Shown here: positions 10,301 through 18,702 of the stretch, piece after piece
Numbering within the stretch: position 1 is the first letter of the stretch
Layout: the number at the start of each line of letters is the position of its first letter
Source: an uncultured Burkholderiales bacterium
GTDB lineage: Bacteria; Pseudomonadota; Gammaproteobacteria; Burkholderiales; Burkholderiaceae_C
Reading direction: 5' to 3'
NCBI GenBank assembly: GCA_903932865.1
Contig: CAIZHQ010000001.1
Location: 53,626-117,625, forward strand
Length of the DNA: 64,000 nucleotides
Translations under genes and position numbers: made by a program
Notes under the pieces: generated by a model
The model's input: only the letters and a program-made list of their open reading frames with translations
Told to the model about the DNA's origin: nothing
The model's database searches: none

Positions 10301-13300
10301 AACACCAAACACCTCCCCCATGGACTCAGCGTACTCACGCAGCGCCAACCCCGTGTGAGAGGTCGCGTGTTGGCGCACGTCTTCGGGCGTACCCTCGGCC
10401 ACAATCAAGCCCCCGGCATACCCGCCCTCTGGCCCCAAGTCGATCAGCCAATCGCTGGCGCGGATCACATCCAGGTTGTGCTCGATGACGATGAGCGAAT
10501 GCCCCGCCTCGAGCAGCTTGCGCAAAGCGCGCATGAGCTTGGCGATGTCGTCAAAGTGCAGACCGGTGGTCGGCTCGTCAAACAAAAACAGCGTGCCCTT
10601 GCGCGCCAAACTCTGGCGGCTTTTGGAGGCGCTCTTGGCCGCTTCGGCCAGAAAGCCTGCGAGCTTCAAGCGCTGCGCCTCGCCGCCCGACAAGGTGGGC
10701 ACAGGTTGGCCCAAACGCACGTACTCCAGACCCACATCCACGATGGGCTGCAGGGCGCGGATCACATCGCGGTCTTGCGCGAACAAGGCGGCGGCTTCGC
10801 TCACGGTCAGCTGCAAAATGTCGGCCACGTTGAGGTGGCGCACCGCACCGCCCATGGCCTGGCGCTCGACGGTGATTTCCAAAATCTCGGGGCGGTAGCG
10901 CTTGCCGTCGCAATCGGGGCAGCGCAAATACACATCGCTCAAAAACTGCATTTCGACGTGCTCAAAGCCCGAGCCGCCGCAAGTGGGGCAACGACCGTCG
11001 CCGCCGTTGAAGCTGAACTTGCTGGCGGTGTAACCCCGCTGGCGCGACAGCGGCGCGGTGGCAAAAATCTCGCGGATCGCGTCCCACGCACCCACATAGC
11101 TCACCGGGTTGGAACGGGCGGTTTTGCCAATCGGCGACTGGTCCACAAACACCACATCACTCAAGTGGTCGGCACCCAGCAAGCGGTCGTGTGCGCCGGG
11201 GGTTTCGGTGGCTTTGCCAAAGTGGCGCTGCAAGGACGGGGCCAACACGTCTTGGATCAAACTCGACTTGCCCGAGCCACTCACACCGGTGATGGTGACG
11301 AGGCGCTGCAAGGGAAAGTCCACGCTGATGTTTTGCAGGTTGTGCTCGCGGGCACCTTCCAAGATCAAGCGCGGCGTGCTGTCGGTCACCATGCGTTTGA
11401 AACCCAGGCCCACTTGTTTGCGTCCGCCCAGATAGGCGCCCGTGAGGGTGTCGGCGTTGCGCAGGTCGGCGGTGGTGCCATCGAACACGATTTCCCCACC
11501 ACGCTCGCCGGGGCCAGGCCCCATGTCGATCACGCGGTCGGCGGCCATCATCACCGCCGGGTCGTGCTCGACCACCACGAGCGTGTTGCCCGCATCACGC
11601 AGGCGGTGCATGGCCAAGGTGATGCGGTGCATGTCACGCGGGTGCAGGCCGATGCTGGGCTCGTCGAGCACAAACAGCGTGTTGACCAGGCTGGTACCCA
11701 AGGCGGTGGTGAGGTTGATGCGCTGGACTTCGCCGCCGCTCAAGGTCCGGCTTTGGCGGTCGAGGGTGAGGTAACCAATGCCCACGTCGCACAGGTATTT
11801 GAGGCGGGTGGTGATTTCTTCCAGCAAGAGTTGCAGGGCTTTTTGTTCGGCGCTTTTGCCTTGTCCTGGTTCTTTGCCGGATGGGTTGACTGCCGTAGTT
11901 TCTTTGGCGGTTCGGTCAGCATCAGAGCGAGGGGCGGGCTCCTCATGAGGCGGGGGTACGCCAAAATCGTCGCCCGCCCCCCGCTCTGACGCAGACCTTG
12001 TGGTGGATCGAGCGTCCCGTGCCTTCTCTGTCGCTGTTGCTGCCTGTGCTTGTGCACCCGCCCCTATGGCTTCGGCCGGGGATGGGCTGGGCGACGATTT
12101 TGGCGTACCCCCGCCGTATGAGGAGCCCAGCCCATCCCCGGCCGGAGCCTCCCCTGCAGCCACAGACGCCAATCCCGAAGCCGACAAGCGGTCAAAAAAC
12201 AAACGCAACCGGTCCAGCGGCATGATCATCATGTCGTGCAAGCTCAGGCCCGGCAGCGCCTCCAACTGCGCACGGGTCCACTTCACACCGGCGGGCATGA
12301 AGCGTTTTTCCACCGGCAAGACCCCATCGGCATCCGAGTGACTGCCAATGCGCCAGAGCAAACTCTCGGTCTTCAAACGTGCACCGTGACAAGTCGGGCA
12401 CTCGGTGTAACTGCGGTACTTGGACAAGAGCACGCGGATGTGCATCTTGTAGGCCTTGCTCTCCAGGTACTCAAAAAAGCGCTTCACGCCGTACCACTGG
12501 TGGTTCCAGCGCCCCTTCCACTCGGGCGAACCGTGAATCACCCAGTCTTGCTGCGCTTGGGTCAGCTTGTCCCAGGGCGTATCGCGCGGAATGCCTGCCG
12601 CCTCGGCATGGCGCATCAGGTCGTCCTGGTTTTCTTGCCAGGCGGGCGTTTGCAGCGTCTTGATGGCCCCGGCTCGCAAAGTGAGCTTGGGGTTGGGAAT
12701 GACCAGGCCATAGTCCACGCCGATCACCCGCCCAAAGCCCCGGCAAGTCTCGCACGCGCCTACGGCCGAATTGAACGAGAACATAGACGGTATCGGGTCG
12801 GTGTAGCGCTGGTCGCTGTCCGGACAATGCAAGCCTGTCGAAAAGCGCCAGGTATCAAAAGCCGCTTCGGCAGAAAAAGAATTGGGATTTGACCCCGATT
12901 TCTCCACATACACATTCAGGCGACCGCCCCGTTTGAGGGCCACTTCGATGGCTTCGACCACACGGGCTTTTTCGGCGGTACCGATGCGAAAGCGGTCGGC
13001 GACCACGTCCAGCACTTTGCGCGGGCCGGTGGGTGTGGCCACTTCGCGCTCGGCCTGCACCTTGGTGAAACCGCTGGCAGATAACCACTGCTCAACCTGC
13101 TCGGCGCTGGTGTTGGCGGGCAACTCCACTGGAAAGGTCAGGTACAAGCGCGGATCTCCCGCTTGCGCAGCGCGCTGCGCCAGTTCGGCGTAGATCGTGT
13201 CGGGGTTGTCGTGGCGTACAGGCTGCGCAGTGTCTTTGTCGAACAGCTGCCCAAGACGGGCGAACAAGAGCTTGAGGTGGTCATTCAGCTCGGTCATGGT

Positions 13301-13603
13301 GCCGACTGTTGAACGCGAGCTGCGCACCGGGTTGGTCTGGTCAATCGCAATGGCCGGCGGCACGCCTTCGACCTTGTCCACCGCCGGTTTGTCCATGCGG
13401 TCGAGAAACTGGCGGGCGTAGGCGCTGAAGGTCTCCACATAGCGGCGCTGGCCTTCGGCGTAGAGCGTGTCAAACACCAAGCTCGACTTGCCTGAGCCGC
13501 TGGGCCCGGTGACCACCGTCAACTCGCCCGTGCGGATGTCCAAGTCGATATTTTTGAGGTTGTGCTGACGGGCACCACGGATGCGGATGAGACCTTGGGA
13601 CAT
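7328..13603 (-). CDS. uvrA: UvrA, fused 'dimeric' form (four ABC ATPase modules)
   Basis: A 2091-residue protein that is two UvrA-like halves in tandem, whereas canonical UvrA is about 940 residues. Walker A motifs (GPSGSGKS or GVSGSGKS) begin near residues 32, 773, 1189 and 1768. ABC signature segments ([19 protein letters not shown]) occur four times, and zinc-module Cys pairs ([28 protein letters not shown]) are present. UvrA recognises DNA lesions and loads UvrB; whether this fused form replaces or supplements a standard UvrA cannot be told from the window. Low-complexity linkers near residues 485-565, 1110-1136 and 1704-1728 are built from four palindromic elements annotated separately. 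Start ATG at 13603; the small gene upstream is 135 bp away. Confidence 0.9.
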   Translation of the reverse strand: MSQGLIRIRGARQHNLKNIDLDIRTGELTVVTGPSGSGKSSLVFDTLYAEGQRRYVETFSAYARQFLDRMDKPAVDKVEGVPPAIAIDQTNPVRSSRSTVGTMTELNDHLKLLFARLGQLFDKDTAQPVRHDNPDTIYAELAQRAAQAGDPRLYLTFPVELPANTSAEQVEQWLSASGFTKVQAEREVATPTGPRKVLDVVADRFRIGTAEKARVVEAIEVALKRGGRLNVYVEKSGSNPNSFSAEAAFDTWRFSTGLHCPDSDQRYTDPIPSMFSFNSAVGACETCRGFGRVIGVDYGLVIPNPKLTLRAGAIKTLQTPAWQENQDDLMRHAEAAGIPRDTPWDKLTQAQQDWVIHGSPEWKGRWNHQWYGVKRFFEYLESKAYKMHIRVLLSKYRSYTECPTCHGARLKTESLLWRIGSHSDADGVLPVEKRFMPAGVKWTRAQLEALPGLSLHDMMIMPLDRLRLFFDRLSASGLASVAAGEAPAGDGLGSSYGGGTPKSSPSPSPAEAIGAGAQAQAATATEKARDARSTTRSASERGAGDDFGVPPPHEEPAPRSDADRTAKETTAVNPSGKEPGQGKSAEQKALQLLLEEITTRLKYLCDVGIGYLTLDRQSRTLSGGEVQRINLTTALGTSLVNTLFVLDEPSIGLHPRDMHRITLAMHRLRDAGNTLVVVEHDPAVMMAADRVIDMGPGPGERGGEIVFDGTTADLRNADTLTGAYLGGRKQVGLGFKRMVTDSTPRLILEGAREHNLQNISVDFPLQRLVTITGVSGSGKSSLIQDVLAPSLQRHFGKATETPGAHDRLLGADHLSDVVFVDQSPIGKTARSNPVSYVGAWDAIREIFATAPLSRQRGYTASKFSFNGGDGRCPTCGGSGFEHVEMQFLSDVYLRCPDCDGKRYRPEILEITVERQAMGGAVRHLNVADILQLTVSEAAALFAQDRDVIRALQPIVDVGLEYVRLGQPVPTLSGGEAQRLKLAGFLAEAAKSASKSRQSLARKGTLFLFDEPTTGLHFDDIAKLMRALRKLLEAGHSLIVIEHNLDVIRASDWLIDLGPEGGYAGGLIVAEGTPEDVRQHATSHTGLALREYAESMGEVFGVAERLSIYGGEAAVSAGSSYGGGTPKSSPADTAASLAKVRGGVGAGSIAPAARRAPVRNNNIQIINAKEHNLKNLSVDIPRGKFNVVTGVSGSGKSTLAFDILFNEGQRRYLESLNAYARAIVQPAGRPEVDAVYGIPPTVAIEQRLSRGGRKSTVGTTTEVWHFLRLLYVKLGIQHCVHDNTPVQPQTPDSIIAQLMTQFRGQHIGLLAPLVVNRKGVYTELADWARPRGYTHLRVDGEFLPTQGFPRIDRFKEHNIELPVASLDVLPTHETALRQALTKTLEHGKGVVHVLSDLDGLREAMFSGESTARIGQHRVFSTLRACPACATSYAELDPRLFSYNSKHGWCPDCVGTGVKLNKDERSVFDDSVQDDKNKGREQTFAEPEIDDLANVACPRCEGTRLNATARAVRLGAAPGQGWRITDIASLSVNDVRQWVQNLHLTGRDADIARDLVPEIQSRLEFLEEVGLGYLTLDRGAPTLSGGEAQRIRLAAQLGSNLQGVCYVLDEPTIGLHARDNRILLNALQSLSDKGNTLVVVEHDEDTIRRADHIIDIGPSAGKRGGRLVAEGSVADITASADSQTGRYLLHAMKHPMQLRRFVDASLWGGGAGASYGGGTPKSAPTPPPHAEAAETAAVPLQWLTLTGANLHNLRQVDVQVPLKRLVAVTGVSGSGKSTLARDVLLANVQALVSQRSTFAGRTAQDAGQRVALTACSDVQGFETIDRVLEVDQTPIGKTPRSCPATYIGFWDTIRKLFAETLEAKARGYAAGRFSFNTGEGRCPSCEGQGMRTIEMSFLPDVKVHCETCRGARFNPETLAVTWRGKSIGDVLQMEVDEAVGFFASMPSIAHPLQLLKDVGLGYLTLGQPSPTLSGGEAQRIKLVTELTKVRDEVGKRGKKAPHTLYVLDEPTVGLHMADVDKLISVLHRLVNAGHSVIVIEHDLDVIAEADWVIDLGPEGGNAGGRIVAAMTPEALVLLGTHTGVALGPVLARV
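8423..8492 (-). repeat. Palindromic element copy 1 (conserved core, locus-specific arms)
   Basis: The 32 bp core at 8442-8473 contains GATTTTGGCGTACCCC then CGCCGTATGAGG. Flanking arms 8423-8441 and 8474-8492 are reverse complements with one mismatch in 19. The arms (GTGGGGCGGTGG side) share only the GGGC next to the core with the other copies. It lies in the linker before the fourth ABC module of UvrA and encodes the peptide [12 protein letters not shown] in gene sense. Confidence 0.93.
10198..10275 (-). repeat. Palindromic element copy 2 (conserved core, locus-specific arms)
   Basis: The 32 bp core at 10221-10252 matches copy 4 except for one T-to-G change in the GATTTTGG segment. Arms 10198-10220 and 10253-10275 are reverse complements with one mismatch in 23 and are unrelated in sequence to the arms of the other copies. 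It sits in the linker joining the two UvrA halves and encodes [12 protein letters not shown]. Confidence 0.93.
11914..11997 (+). repeat. Palindromic element copy 3, inverted orientation
   Basis: The core at 11940-11971 is the reverse complement of the other copies, with GT to TC at one dinucleotide. Arms 11914-11939 and 11972-11997 pair at 23 of 26 positions; the 18 bp nearest the core have a single mismatch. Because it is inverted relative to the others, it encodes a different peptide in gene sense, [12 protein letters not shown], yet keeps the reading frame open. It lies in the insertion before the first ABC signature of UvrA. Confidence 0.92.
12068..12149 (-). repeat. Palindromic element copy 4 (conserved core, locus-specific arms)
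   Basis: The core at 12093-12124 fits the consensus exactly. Arms 12068-12092 and 12125-12149 pair at 24 of 25 positions; the 19 bp nearest the core are perfect (GGGGATGGGCTGGGC on the left, GCCCAGCCCATCCCC on the right). It is only about 70 bp from copy 3, in the same UvrA linker, and encodes [12 protein letters not shown]. Confidence 0.95.
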
Positions 13604-13673
13604 GGATGGGCTTTATGGGGTGGAGGCCAAACATTCTAGGGCGCAGAACATGACAACACGCGCGGACAAAAGA

Positions 13674-13697
13674 AAAGCCACGCACAGGCGTGGCTTT
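13674..13697 (-). terminator. Rho-independent terminator of the small membrane protein gene
   Basis: A 10 bp perfect stem (AAAGCCACGC / GCGTGGCTTT) with loop ACAG. On the minus strand it is followed by a T-rich tract (TCTTTTGT). It lies 42 bp past the stop of the gene at 13739-13936 and upstream of uvrA, so uvrA probably has its own promoter in the remaining ~70 bp. Confidence 0.8.
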
Positions 13698-13738
13698 GGT
13701 TTGAGGCACTTGACCGGGGTCAAGCACTCAGCAGTTAA

Positions 13739-13936
13739 TTACTTGGCAGCGCTGGCGTCAGAGGCCGGTGCAGCAGCAGGTGCCGCAGGTGCAGACGCGT
13801 CTGCTTTGGCAGGCTCCACATGCACAGCGTCAGCGCCGTGCTTTTCACCGCTCATGTCCAGGCTGTCACCGCCTTTGCTGATGACATACAGCGCCAGAGC
13901 AGCGAAGATCACGAATCCCACAACAATTTTCCACAT
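13739..13936 (-). CDS. Small single-pass membrane protein, unknown function
   Basis: 65 residues: MWKIVVGFVIFAALALYVIS is one transmembrane helix, followed by GGDSLDMSGEKHGAD and an Ala/Pro/Ser-rich tail. A good Shine-Dalgarno (GGAGA) lies about 8 bp upstream of the ATG, and the gene is bracketed by its own terminator and that of the MFS gene, supporting a real monocistronic gene. I recognise no named family. It probably sits in the inner membrane with its low-complexity tail exposed. Confidence 0.75.
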   Translation of the reverse strand: MWKIVVGFVIFAALALYVISKGGDSLDMSGEKHGADAVHVEPAKADASAPAAPAAAPASDASAAK

Positions 13937-13951
13937 GATTCATCTCCAATC

Positions 13952-13982
13952 AAAAAAAAGGCCCTCCACAGAGGGAAGGCCC
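13952..13982 (-). terminator. Rho-independent terminator of the MFS transporter gene
   Basis: GGCCCTC pairs with GAGGG-AA-GGCC around an ACA loop, followed on the minus strand by a run of eight T. It lies 44 bp beyond the stop of the transporter at 14026 and before the start of the small gene. Confidence 0.8.
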
Positions 13983-14025
13983 GGAATTTAGCACCCGAGT
14001 CACCCCGGGTTGCTTACAAAACAGA

Positions 14026-15786
14026 TCAGTCGTCAGCGTAGATGTCGACGTCTTTGGTTTCTTTGATGAACAAGCCACCGATCACGACGGTTGCACCGGC
14101 GATGATGATGGGGTACCACAAGCCGTTGTACATGTTGCCAGTCTGGGCCACGATCGCGAAGGCGGTTGTGGGCAGCAAACCACCGAACCAGCCGTTACCA
14201 ATGTGGTAGGGCAAGGACATCGATGTGTAACGGATGCGGGTGGGGAACATCTCGACCAGCATGGCGGCGATCGGGCCGTACACCATGGTCACCAACAGCA
14301 CCAAGTAGGAGAGGATGATGATCACGGTGACTTTGTCGAACTTGGCCATGTCAGCTTTGACAGGGTAGTTAGCCGCCTTCAAAGCAGCGCCCAAGTTGGA
14401 TGCCAGCAAGGTCGTACCGGCGGTCTTCTCGTTGCTCAGGTCTTTGACAGACTTGGTGGCAGCTTCGATGGCCTTGGCATCTTTGGGTTCTGCAGCGTTC
14501 AGAGCCGCCAGCTTTTCCTCGGCCTTGGCCTTGGCAGCAGCGACGTCTTCAGCCGAGTACTTCACGTTCACCACGGTCTCGCCCACCTTGATGATGGCAG
14601 GGGTGCCAGCAGGTGCGACTTCGTTGGAGTAGCTCACCGATGCGCCAGCCAAACGTTGCTTGGCGACGTCGCAAGAAGAAGTGAACTTCTTGGTGCCTGT
14701 GGGGTTGAACTGGAACGAGCACTCGGCTGGATCAGCAATCACCACCACTTGCGATGCGGCTTGGGCAGCGTACAAGTCTGGGTTAGCAGCCTTGGTCAAT
14801 GCCTTGAACACGGGGAAGTAAGTCAAAGCGGCCAACAAACAACCAGCCAAGATGATCGGCTTGCGGCCAATCTTGTCAGACAAGGCGCCGAACACGATGA
14901 AGAAGGGTGTGCCGATGATCAGGGAGATCGCGACCATGATGTTGGCGGTGGCGCCGTCCACTTTCAAAGCTTGTGTCAAGAAGAACAAAGCGTAGAACTG
15001 ACCAGAGTACCAAACCACAGCTTGACCAGCAGTCAAACCGATCAGGGCCAAGATCACGATCTTCAGGTTTTTCCACTGGCCGAAGGACTCGGACAGAGGC
15101 GCCTTGGAGGTCTTGCCTTCGGCTTTCATTTTCACGAAAGCAGGCGATTCGTTCATGCTCAAACGGATGTAGACCGAGATGATCAACATGATGATCGAGA
15201 CGATGAACGGAACGCGCCAGCCCCAGTCGGCGAAGGCTTCTTCGCCGATGATGGTCCGTGTGCCCAAGATCACCATCAAGGACAGGAACAAGCCCAAAGT
15301 GGCTGTGGTCTGGATCCAGGCGGTGTAGGCGCCGCGCTTGCCGTGAGGGGCGTGCTCGGCCACGTAAGTGGCAGCACCACCGTACTCGCCACCCAAAGCC
15401 AAACCTTGCAGCAAGCGCAAGCAGATCAGGATGACGGGAGCGGCCACGCCAATGCTGGCGTAGTTGGGCAAGATGCCCACGATGAAGGTCGATGCACCCA
15501 TGATCAGGATGGTGACCAAGAAGGTGTACTTGCGGCCGATCATGTCGCCCAAGCGGCCGAAAAAGATCGCGCCGAATGGACGCACGATGAAACCAGCAGC
15601 AAACGCCAGCAAAGCGAAGATGAAAGCAGAGCCTTCGTCCAAGCCGCTGAAGAACTGCTTGGCAATGATCGCGGCCAATGAGCCGTACAGGTAAAAGTCA
15701 TACCATTCAAAAACGGTACCCAGAGAAGAGGCAAAAATCACCTTCTTCTCTTCCGCCGACATCGGACGGGGTTCAGTTGTAGCCAT
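14026..15786 (-). CDS. MFS transporter, metabolite:H+ symporter (MHS) family, with large inserted loop
   Basis: 586 residues. The N-terminus matches the MHS subfamily (proline/betaine, ketoglutarate, shikimate carriers): SSLGTVFEWYDFYLYGSLA, RPFGAIFFGRLGDMIGRK and LGGEYGGAATYVAEHAP. An ~148-residue segment (about 333-480) rich in Ala/Lys/Glu, with two Cys (AECSFQF and SSCDVAK), is inserted between transmembrane helices, where ordinary members have a short loop; the fold resumes at KVTVIIILSYLVLLV. I chose the ATG at 15786 because it is preceded by GGAGAC and begins a family-like N-terminus; an in-frame start at 15942 adds 52 unlike residues. Substrate unknown, probably a small organic acid. 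Confidence 0.88.
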   Translation of the reverse strand: MATTEPRPMSAEEKKVIFASSLGTVFEWYDFYLYGSLAAIIAKQFFSGLDEGSAFIFALLAFAAGFIVRPFGAIFFGRLGDMIGRKYTFLVTILIMGASTFIVGILPNYASIGVAAPVILICLRLLQGLALGGEYGGAATYVAEHAPHGKRGAYTAWIQTTATLGLFLSLMVILGTRTIIGEEAFADWGWRVPFIVSIIMLIISVYIRLSMNESPAFVKMKAEGKTSKAPLSESFGQWKNLKIVILALIGLTAGQAVVWYSGQFYALFFLTQALKVDGATANIMVAISLIIGTPFFIVFGALSDKIGRKPIILAGCLLAALTYFPVFKALTKAANPDLYAAQAASQVVVIADPAECSFQFNPTGTKKFTSSCDVAKQRLAGASVSYSNEVAPAGTPAIIKVGETVVNVKYSAEDVAAAKAKAEEKLAALNAAEPKDAKAIEAATKSVKDLSNEKTAGTTLLASNLGAALKAANYPVKADMAKFDKVTVIIILSYLVLLVTMVYGPIAAMLVEMFPTRIRYTSMSLPYHIGNGWFGGLLPTTAFAIVAQTGNMYNGLWYPIIIAGATVVIGGLFIKETKDVDIYADD

Positions 15787-15885
15787 AGAGCTGTCTCCAA
15801 AAAAGAGTCTCCGACAGGGAAACTTGGCGCGATTCTTAGGGCTGGCACTTGCCCCTGTCTGACGGGCAACCAACATGGGCTTACA

Positions 15886-15958
15886 TACTCGGTAGTAACC
15901 CTTGGTATTTATTTCACATCGCAGGAAAACCTCATTTACCAAGGGTAATTACTCGGTA
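15886..15958. promoter_or_regulatory. Operator-like nested repeats in the divergent MFS/GMC intergenic region
   Basis: Within the 349 bp between the two divergent genes, the direct repeat TACTCGGTA (15886-15894 and 15950-15958) encloses a 10 bp inverted repeat, ACCCTTGGTA (15898-15907) and TACCAAGGGT (15937-15946). The symmetric layout suggests binding of a dimeric regulator pair controlling one or both genes. The remainder of the gap (15959-16135) shows no further structure I can defend. Confidence 0.5.
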
Positions 15959-16135
15959 CCCATGGTCACGCCAGATTCAAGTTCTTTGTCCAATCTGTTC
16001 ATGATTTCAGGTCAAAGTCTCAAAATCAGTCCGCCCACCCAGTTCCTCACACCCGCCTCCCCCTTTTTTTCATCCATTACAGTCGTGCGCACAGCGAAAT
16101 TCGCATCGACATCTGCAGACCACACGAACAGACCC

Positions 16136-17851
16136 ATGAACGACAACACCTTTGACTACATCATCGTGGGCGGCGGCACCGCAGGATGCCTGCTGGCCAA
16201 CCGCCTGAGTGCCGATGCCAGCAAGCGCGTGCTGTTGATCGAAGCTGGCAAAAAAGACGATTACCACTGGATCCATATCCCCGTGGGCTACCTGTACTGC
16301 ATTGGCAACCCGCGCACCGACTGGATGTACCAAACCGAAGCCACCGATGGCCTGAACGGGCGCAGCTTGCGTTACCCGCGTGGCAAGGTGTTGGGCGGTT
16401 GCTCCAGCATCAACGGCATGATTTACATGCGGGGCCAATCACGCGACTATGACCAATGGGCGCAGATCACCGGCAACGACGCGTGGCGCTGGGACCAAAC
16501 GCTGCCTTACTTCAAGCTGCACGAAGACCACTACAACGGTGCCAACGAATTCCACGGGGCCAAAGGGGCCAAGTCGGAATTGCTGGCCCCGACCGACTTG
16601 CCCAAAGGCAGCTACCTCCACACTTTGCGTGGGCGCAACACAGGCGGCGAATGGCGCATCGAAAAGCAGCGCCTGCGCTGGGACGTGCTGGACGCGTTTT
16701 CACAAGCCGCCCAGCAAGCGGGCATTCCGGCCACCGACGACTTCAACCGGGGCAACAACGAAGGCGTGTCTTACTTCGATGTGAACCAGCGCAGCGGCTG
16801 GCGCTGGAACACAGCCAAGGCTTTTTTGCGCCCCACCTGCTATTCACGCCCCAACTTTGAGTTGTGGAACAAAGCCCAGGTGAGCAAGCTTGTGATCGAA
16901 ACCCAGGCCAATGGCGAAAAGCGCTGCGCCGGGGCACAGGTTTGGACAGGCCTTGAGATGGTCGAGGTCAAGGCCACACAAGAGGTGATTTTGAGTGCGG
17001 GCAGCATCGGCTCTGCGCAAATTTTGCAGCTTTCGGGCATCGGACCTGCGGCTTTACTGCAAGGTGTCGGCGTTGAAGTTCAACATGAGCTGCCCGGTGT
17101 GGGCGCCAACCTGCAAGACCATTTGCAGATCCGCTCGGTCTACAAGGTCAACAACGCCAAAACCTTGAACACCCTGGCCAACAGCCTTTGGGGCAAGGCG
17201 ATGATCGGCCTGGAATACGCCTTCAAACGCACCGGCCCCATGAGCATGGCACCTAGCCAATTGGGCGCATTCACCAAGAGCGATCCGTTGCAGCCGCACG
17301 CCAATCTGGAATACCACGTACAGCCCTTGAGCCTGGATGCGTTTGGCGAGCCACTGCACAGCTTTCCGGCCATCACGGCCAGTGTGTGCAACCTGAACCC
17401 GACCAGTCGGGGCACGGTGCACATCAAGAGCCCGCGTTTTGAGGACGCCCCGGCCATTGCGCCCAATTACCTGGCCACGGCCGAAGACCGCAAGGTGGCC
17501 GCCGACAGCCTGCGCGTGACGCGCCGCATCATGGCGCAAGAGGCGATGAAGCCTTTTGCGCCCGAAGAGTTCAAGCCCGGCATGCAGTACCAAACCGATG
17601 AAGAACTGGCCAAACTGGCCGGTGACATTGCCAGCACCATCTTCCATCCGGTAGGCACCACCCGCATGGGGCGAGACGACGACCCGATGGCGGTGGTCAA
17701 TGGGCGCTTGCAAGTGCGCGGCATTGCGGGCTTGCGTGTGGTGGATGCAGGGGTCATGCCCACCATCACCAGTGGCAACACCAACAGCCCCACACTCATG
17801 ATTGCCGAGAAAGCGGCGCAATGGATTGGTGAAGATTTCGCCAACACTTAA
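16136..17851 (+). CDS. GMC-family FAD oxidoreductase (choline dehydrogenase-like)
   Basis: 571 residues. The N-terminal ADP-binding motif is YIIVGGGTAGCLLANRLS, and the GMC signatures include PRGKVLGGCSSINGMIYMRG and SAGSIGSAQILQLSGIGP. The C-terminal HPVGTTRMG carries the catalytic His, followed by TSGNTNSPTLMIAEKAA. It oxidises an alcohol using FAD, with electrons passed to an acceptor; the substrate is not defined and BetA should not be assumed. Start at 16136 matches the flavoprotein N-terminus. Divergent from an MHS transporter and followed 14 bp later by a DUF4212 protein, which suggests a substrate uptake and oxidation unit. Confidence 0.88.
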   Translation: MNDNTFDYIIVGGGTAGCLLANRLSADASKRVLLIEAGKKDDYHWIHIPVGYLYCIGNPRTDWMYQTEATDGLNGRSLRYPRGKVLGGCSSINGMIYMRGQSRDYDQWAQITGNDAWRWDQTLPYFKLHEDHYNGANEFHGAKGAKSELLAPTDLPKGSYLHTLRGRNTGGEWRIEKQRLRWDVLDAFSQAAQQAGIPATDDFNRGNNEGVSYFDVNQRSGWRWNTAKAFLRPTCYSRPNFELWNKAQVSKLVIETQANGEKRCAGAQVWTGLEMVEVKATQEVILSAGSIGSAQILQLSGIGPAALLQGVGVEVQHELPGVGANLQDHLQIRSVYKVNNAKTLNTLANSLWGKAMIGLEYAFKRTGPMSMAPSQLGAFTKSDPLQPHANLEYHVQPLSLDAFGEPLHSFPAITASVCNLNPTSRGTVHIKSPRFEDAPAIAPNYLATAEDRKVAADSLRVTRRIMAQEAMKPFAPEEFKPGMQYQTDEELAKLAGDIASTIFHPVGTTRMGRDDDPMAVVNGRLQVRGIAGLRVVDAGVMPTITSGNTNSPTLMIAEKAAQWIGEDFANT

Positions 17852-17865
17852 GCCGTTTTGATGTC

Positions 17866-18114
17866 ATGACGTTCATTCACAAGAAACGCATTTTGACTGC
17901 GGTCCTGTTGCTGGTCTGGCTGTTGGTGAGCTTTGGCCCCAGTTTTTTTGCGCGCGATTTGTCTGTGATGGTTGGGGGCTGGCCTTTGTATTTTTGGATG
18001 GCAGCGCAAGGCTCAATCCTGGTGTTCATCTGCATCGTTGTCATTTACGCATGGCTCATGAACCGTTGGGAAGCGCAAGAGGCCGCTGCTGGCAGGCCCT
18101 TACCCAAAGGCTGA
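17866..18114 (+). CDS. DUF4212 small membrane protein, without an adjacent symporter subunit
   Basis: 82 residues with two transmembrane helices and the DUF4212 pattern (KRILTAVLLLVWLLVSFGPSFFARDL, GGWPLYFWMAAQGSILVF). DUF4212 proteins normally precede an SSS-family solute:sodium symporter as its small subunit; that pairing occurs 1.5 kb downstream at 19393-21767 with a second DUF4212. Here the neighbour is a GMC oxidoreductase and no symporter follows, so it is a paralogous orphan, possibly left by a deletion or serving another transporter. Confidence 0.82.
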   Translation: MTFIHKKRILTAVLLLVWLLVSFGPSFFARDLSVMVGGWPLYFWMAAQGSILVFICIVVIYAWLMNRWEAQEAAAGRPLPKG

Positions 18115-18405
18115 ACACGCGCTACTTTTCCGCCGGTGGGATGGGTTGATCGTTGGTCAACCCCCAAAAATCGAACCCTGTTTTATCGGTGTTTTCCCTT
18201 GAATCTAGGGCACATCGACACCTGCAAGCCAAGCAAAACTGTAAGGTGGCCGTCAGGTAGCACAATTTCTCCCAATGAAGCGCCTGAATCCTTGCAGAAA
18301 GATCTTATTTACACACTTTTTAAAGGGTTTTAAGTCTGATTAGGTGGACAACAAGCCAATTTATAAAATCCAAATAGTTTTCTTGATCTGCGTCAATAAG
18401 GTCTT
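18115..18405. other. 291 bp non-coding region with an FNR/Anr-like box
   Basis: AT-richer than its flanks. The only open frame (18136-18333) lacks a ribosome-binding site and any family resemblance, so I treat it as non-coding. TTGATCTGCGTCAA at 18383-18396 fits the FNR/Anr/Dnr consensus TTGAT-N4-RTCAA, suggesting oxygen-responsive control of the following operon. The box ends only 9 bp before the ATG at 18406, closer than a normal activator site, so it may repress or the true start may be downstream. Confidence 0.5.
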
Positions 18406-18702
18406 ATGTTGCTTGCCATTGTCATCGCCAAAAGTCTGATTGAACTTTCTTTGATGTTCATCATCGGGCGTTTCTTGCTGGGATTGATGGCGGGCGCCAA
18501 CCGTGACACCAATGTTTTTTACCAGTTGCTCGACGTGGCTTCCAAGCCAGCACTTTGGCTCACACGAAAAATCAGCCCAAAACTGATCCTGGACCAGCAC
18601 ATCCCCTTGGCCACCAGCAGCTGGCTTTTGATCGCTTGGGTGGTGGTGGTGCAATTGAAAATTGAACTTTGCCTTGAGATGGGCATCGCGGCATGTCAGT
18701 GA
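18406..18702 (+). CDS. Hypothetical small membrane protein
   Basis: 98 residues with hydrophobic segments at about residues 2-30 and 68-90, and a central polar stretch (GANRDTNVFYQLLDVASKPALWLTRKI) of the kind seen in YggT-like small membrane proteins, though I do not assign it to a family. It overlaps the TPR gene start by 10 bp, arguing for one operon. The start is uncertain because an FNR-like box lies immediately upstream; Met17 at 18454 is an alternative. Confidence 0.6.
   Translation: MLLAIVIAKSLIELSLMFIIGRFLLGLMAGANRDTNVFYQLLDVASKPALWLTRKISPKLILDQHIPLATSSWLLIAWVVVVQLKIELCLEMGIAACQ

Noticed and set aside
10381..10405. Sequence GGGCGTACCCTCGGCC as a fifth copy of the uvrA element
   Set aside because: It matches only about ten core bases, encodes conserved UvrA sequence (EGTPEDV) and lacks inverted arms.
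10355..11989. Long plus-strand open frame (544 codons) opposite uvrA
   Set aside because: It is the antisense shadow of conserved UvrA domains; product is His/Gln/Arg-rich with no family resemblance.
14203..15681. Open frame of 492 codons antisense to the MFS transporter
   Set aside because: High-GC codon bias keeps the opposite strand open; sequence is low-complexity Gln/Asp/His-rich, while the transporter frame is clearly real.
18136..18333. 65-codon plus-strand frame between the DUF4212 and small membrane protein genes
   Set aside because: No ribosome-binding site, no recognisable domain, composition like non-coding DNA.
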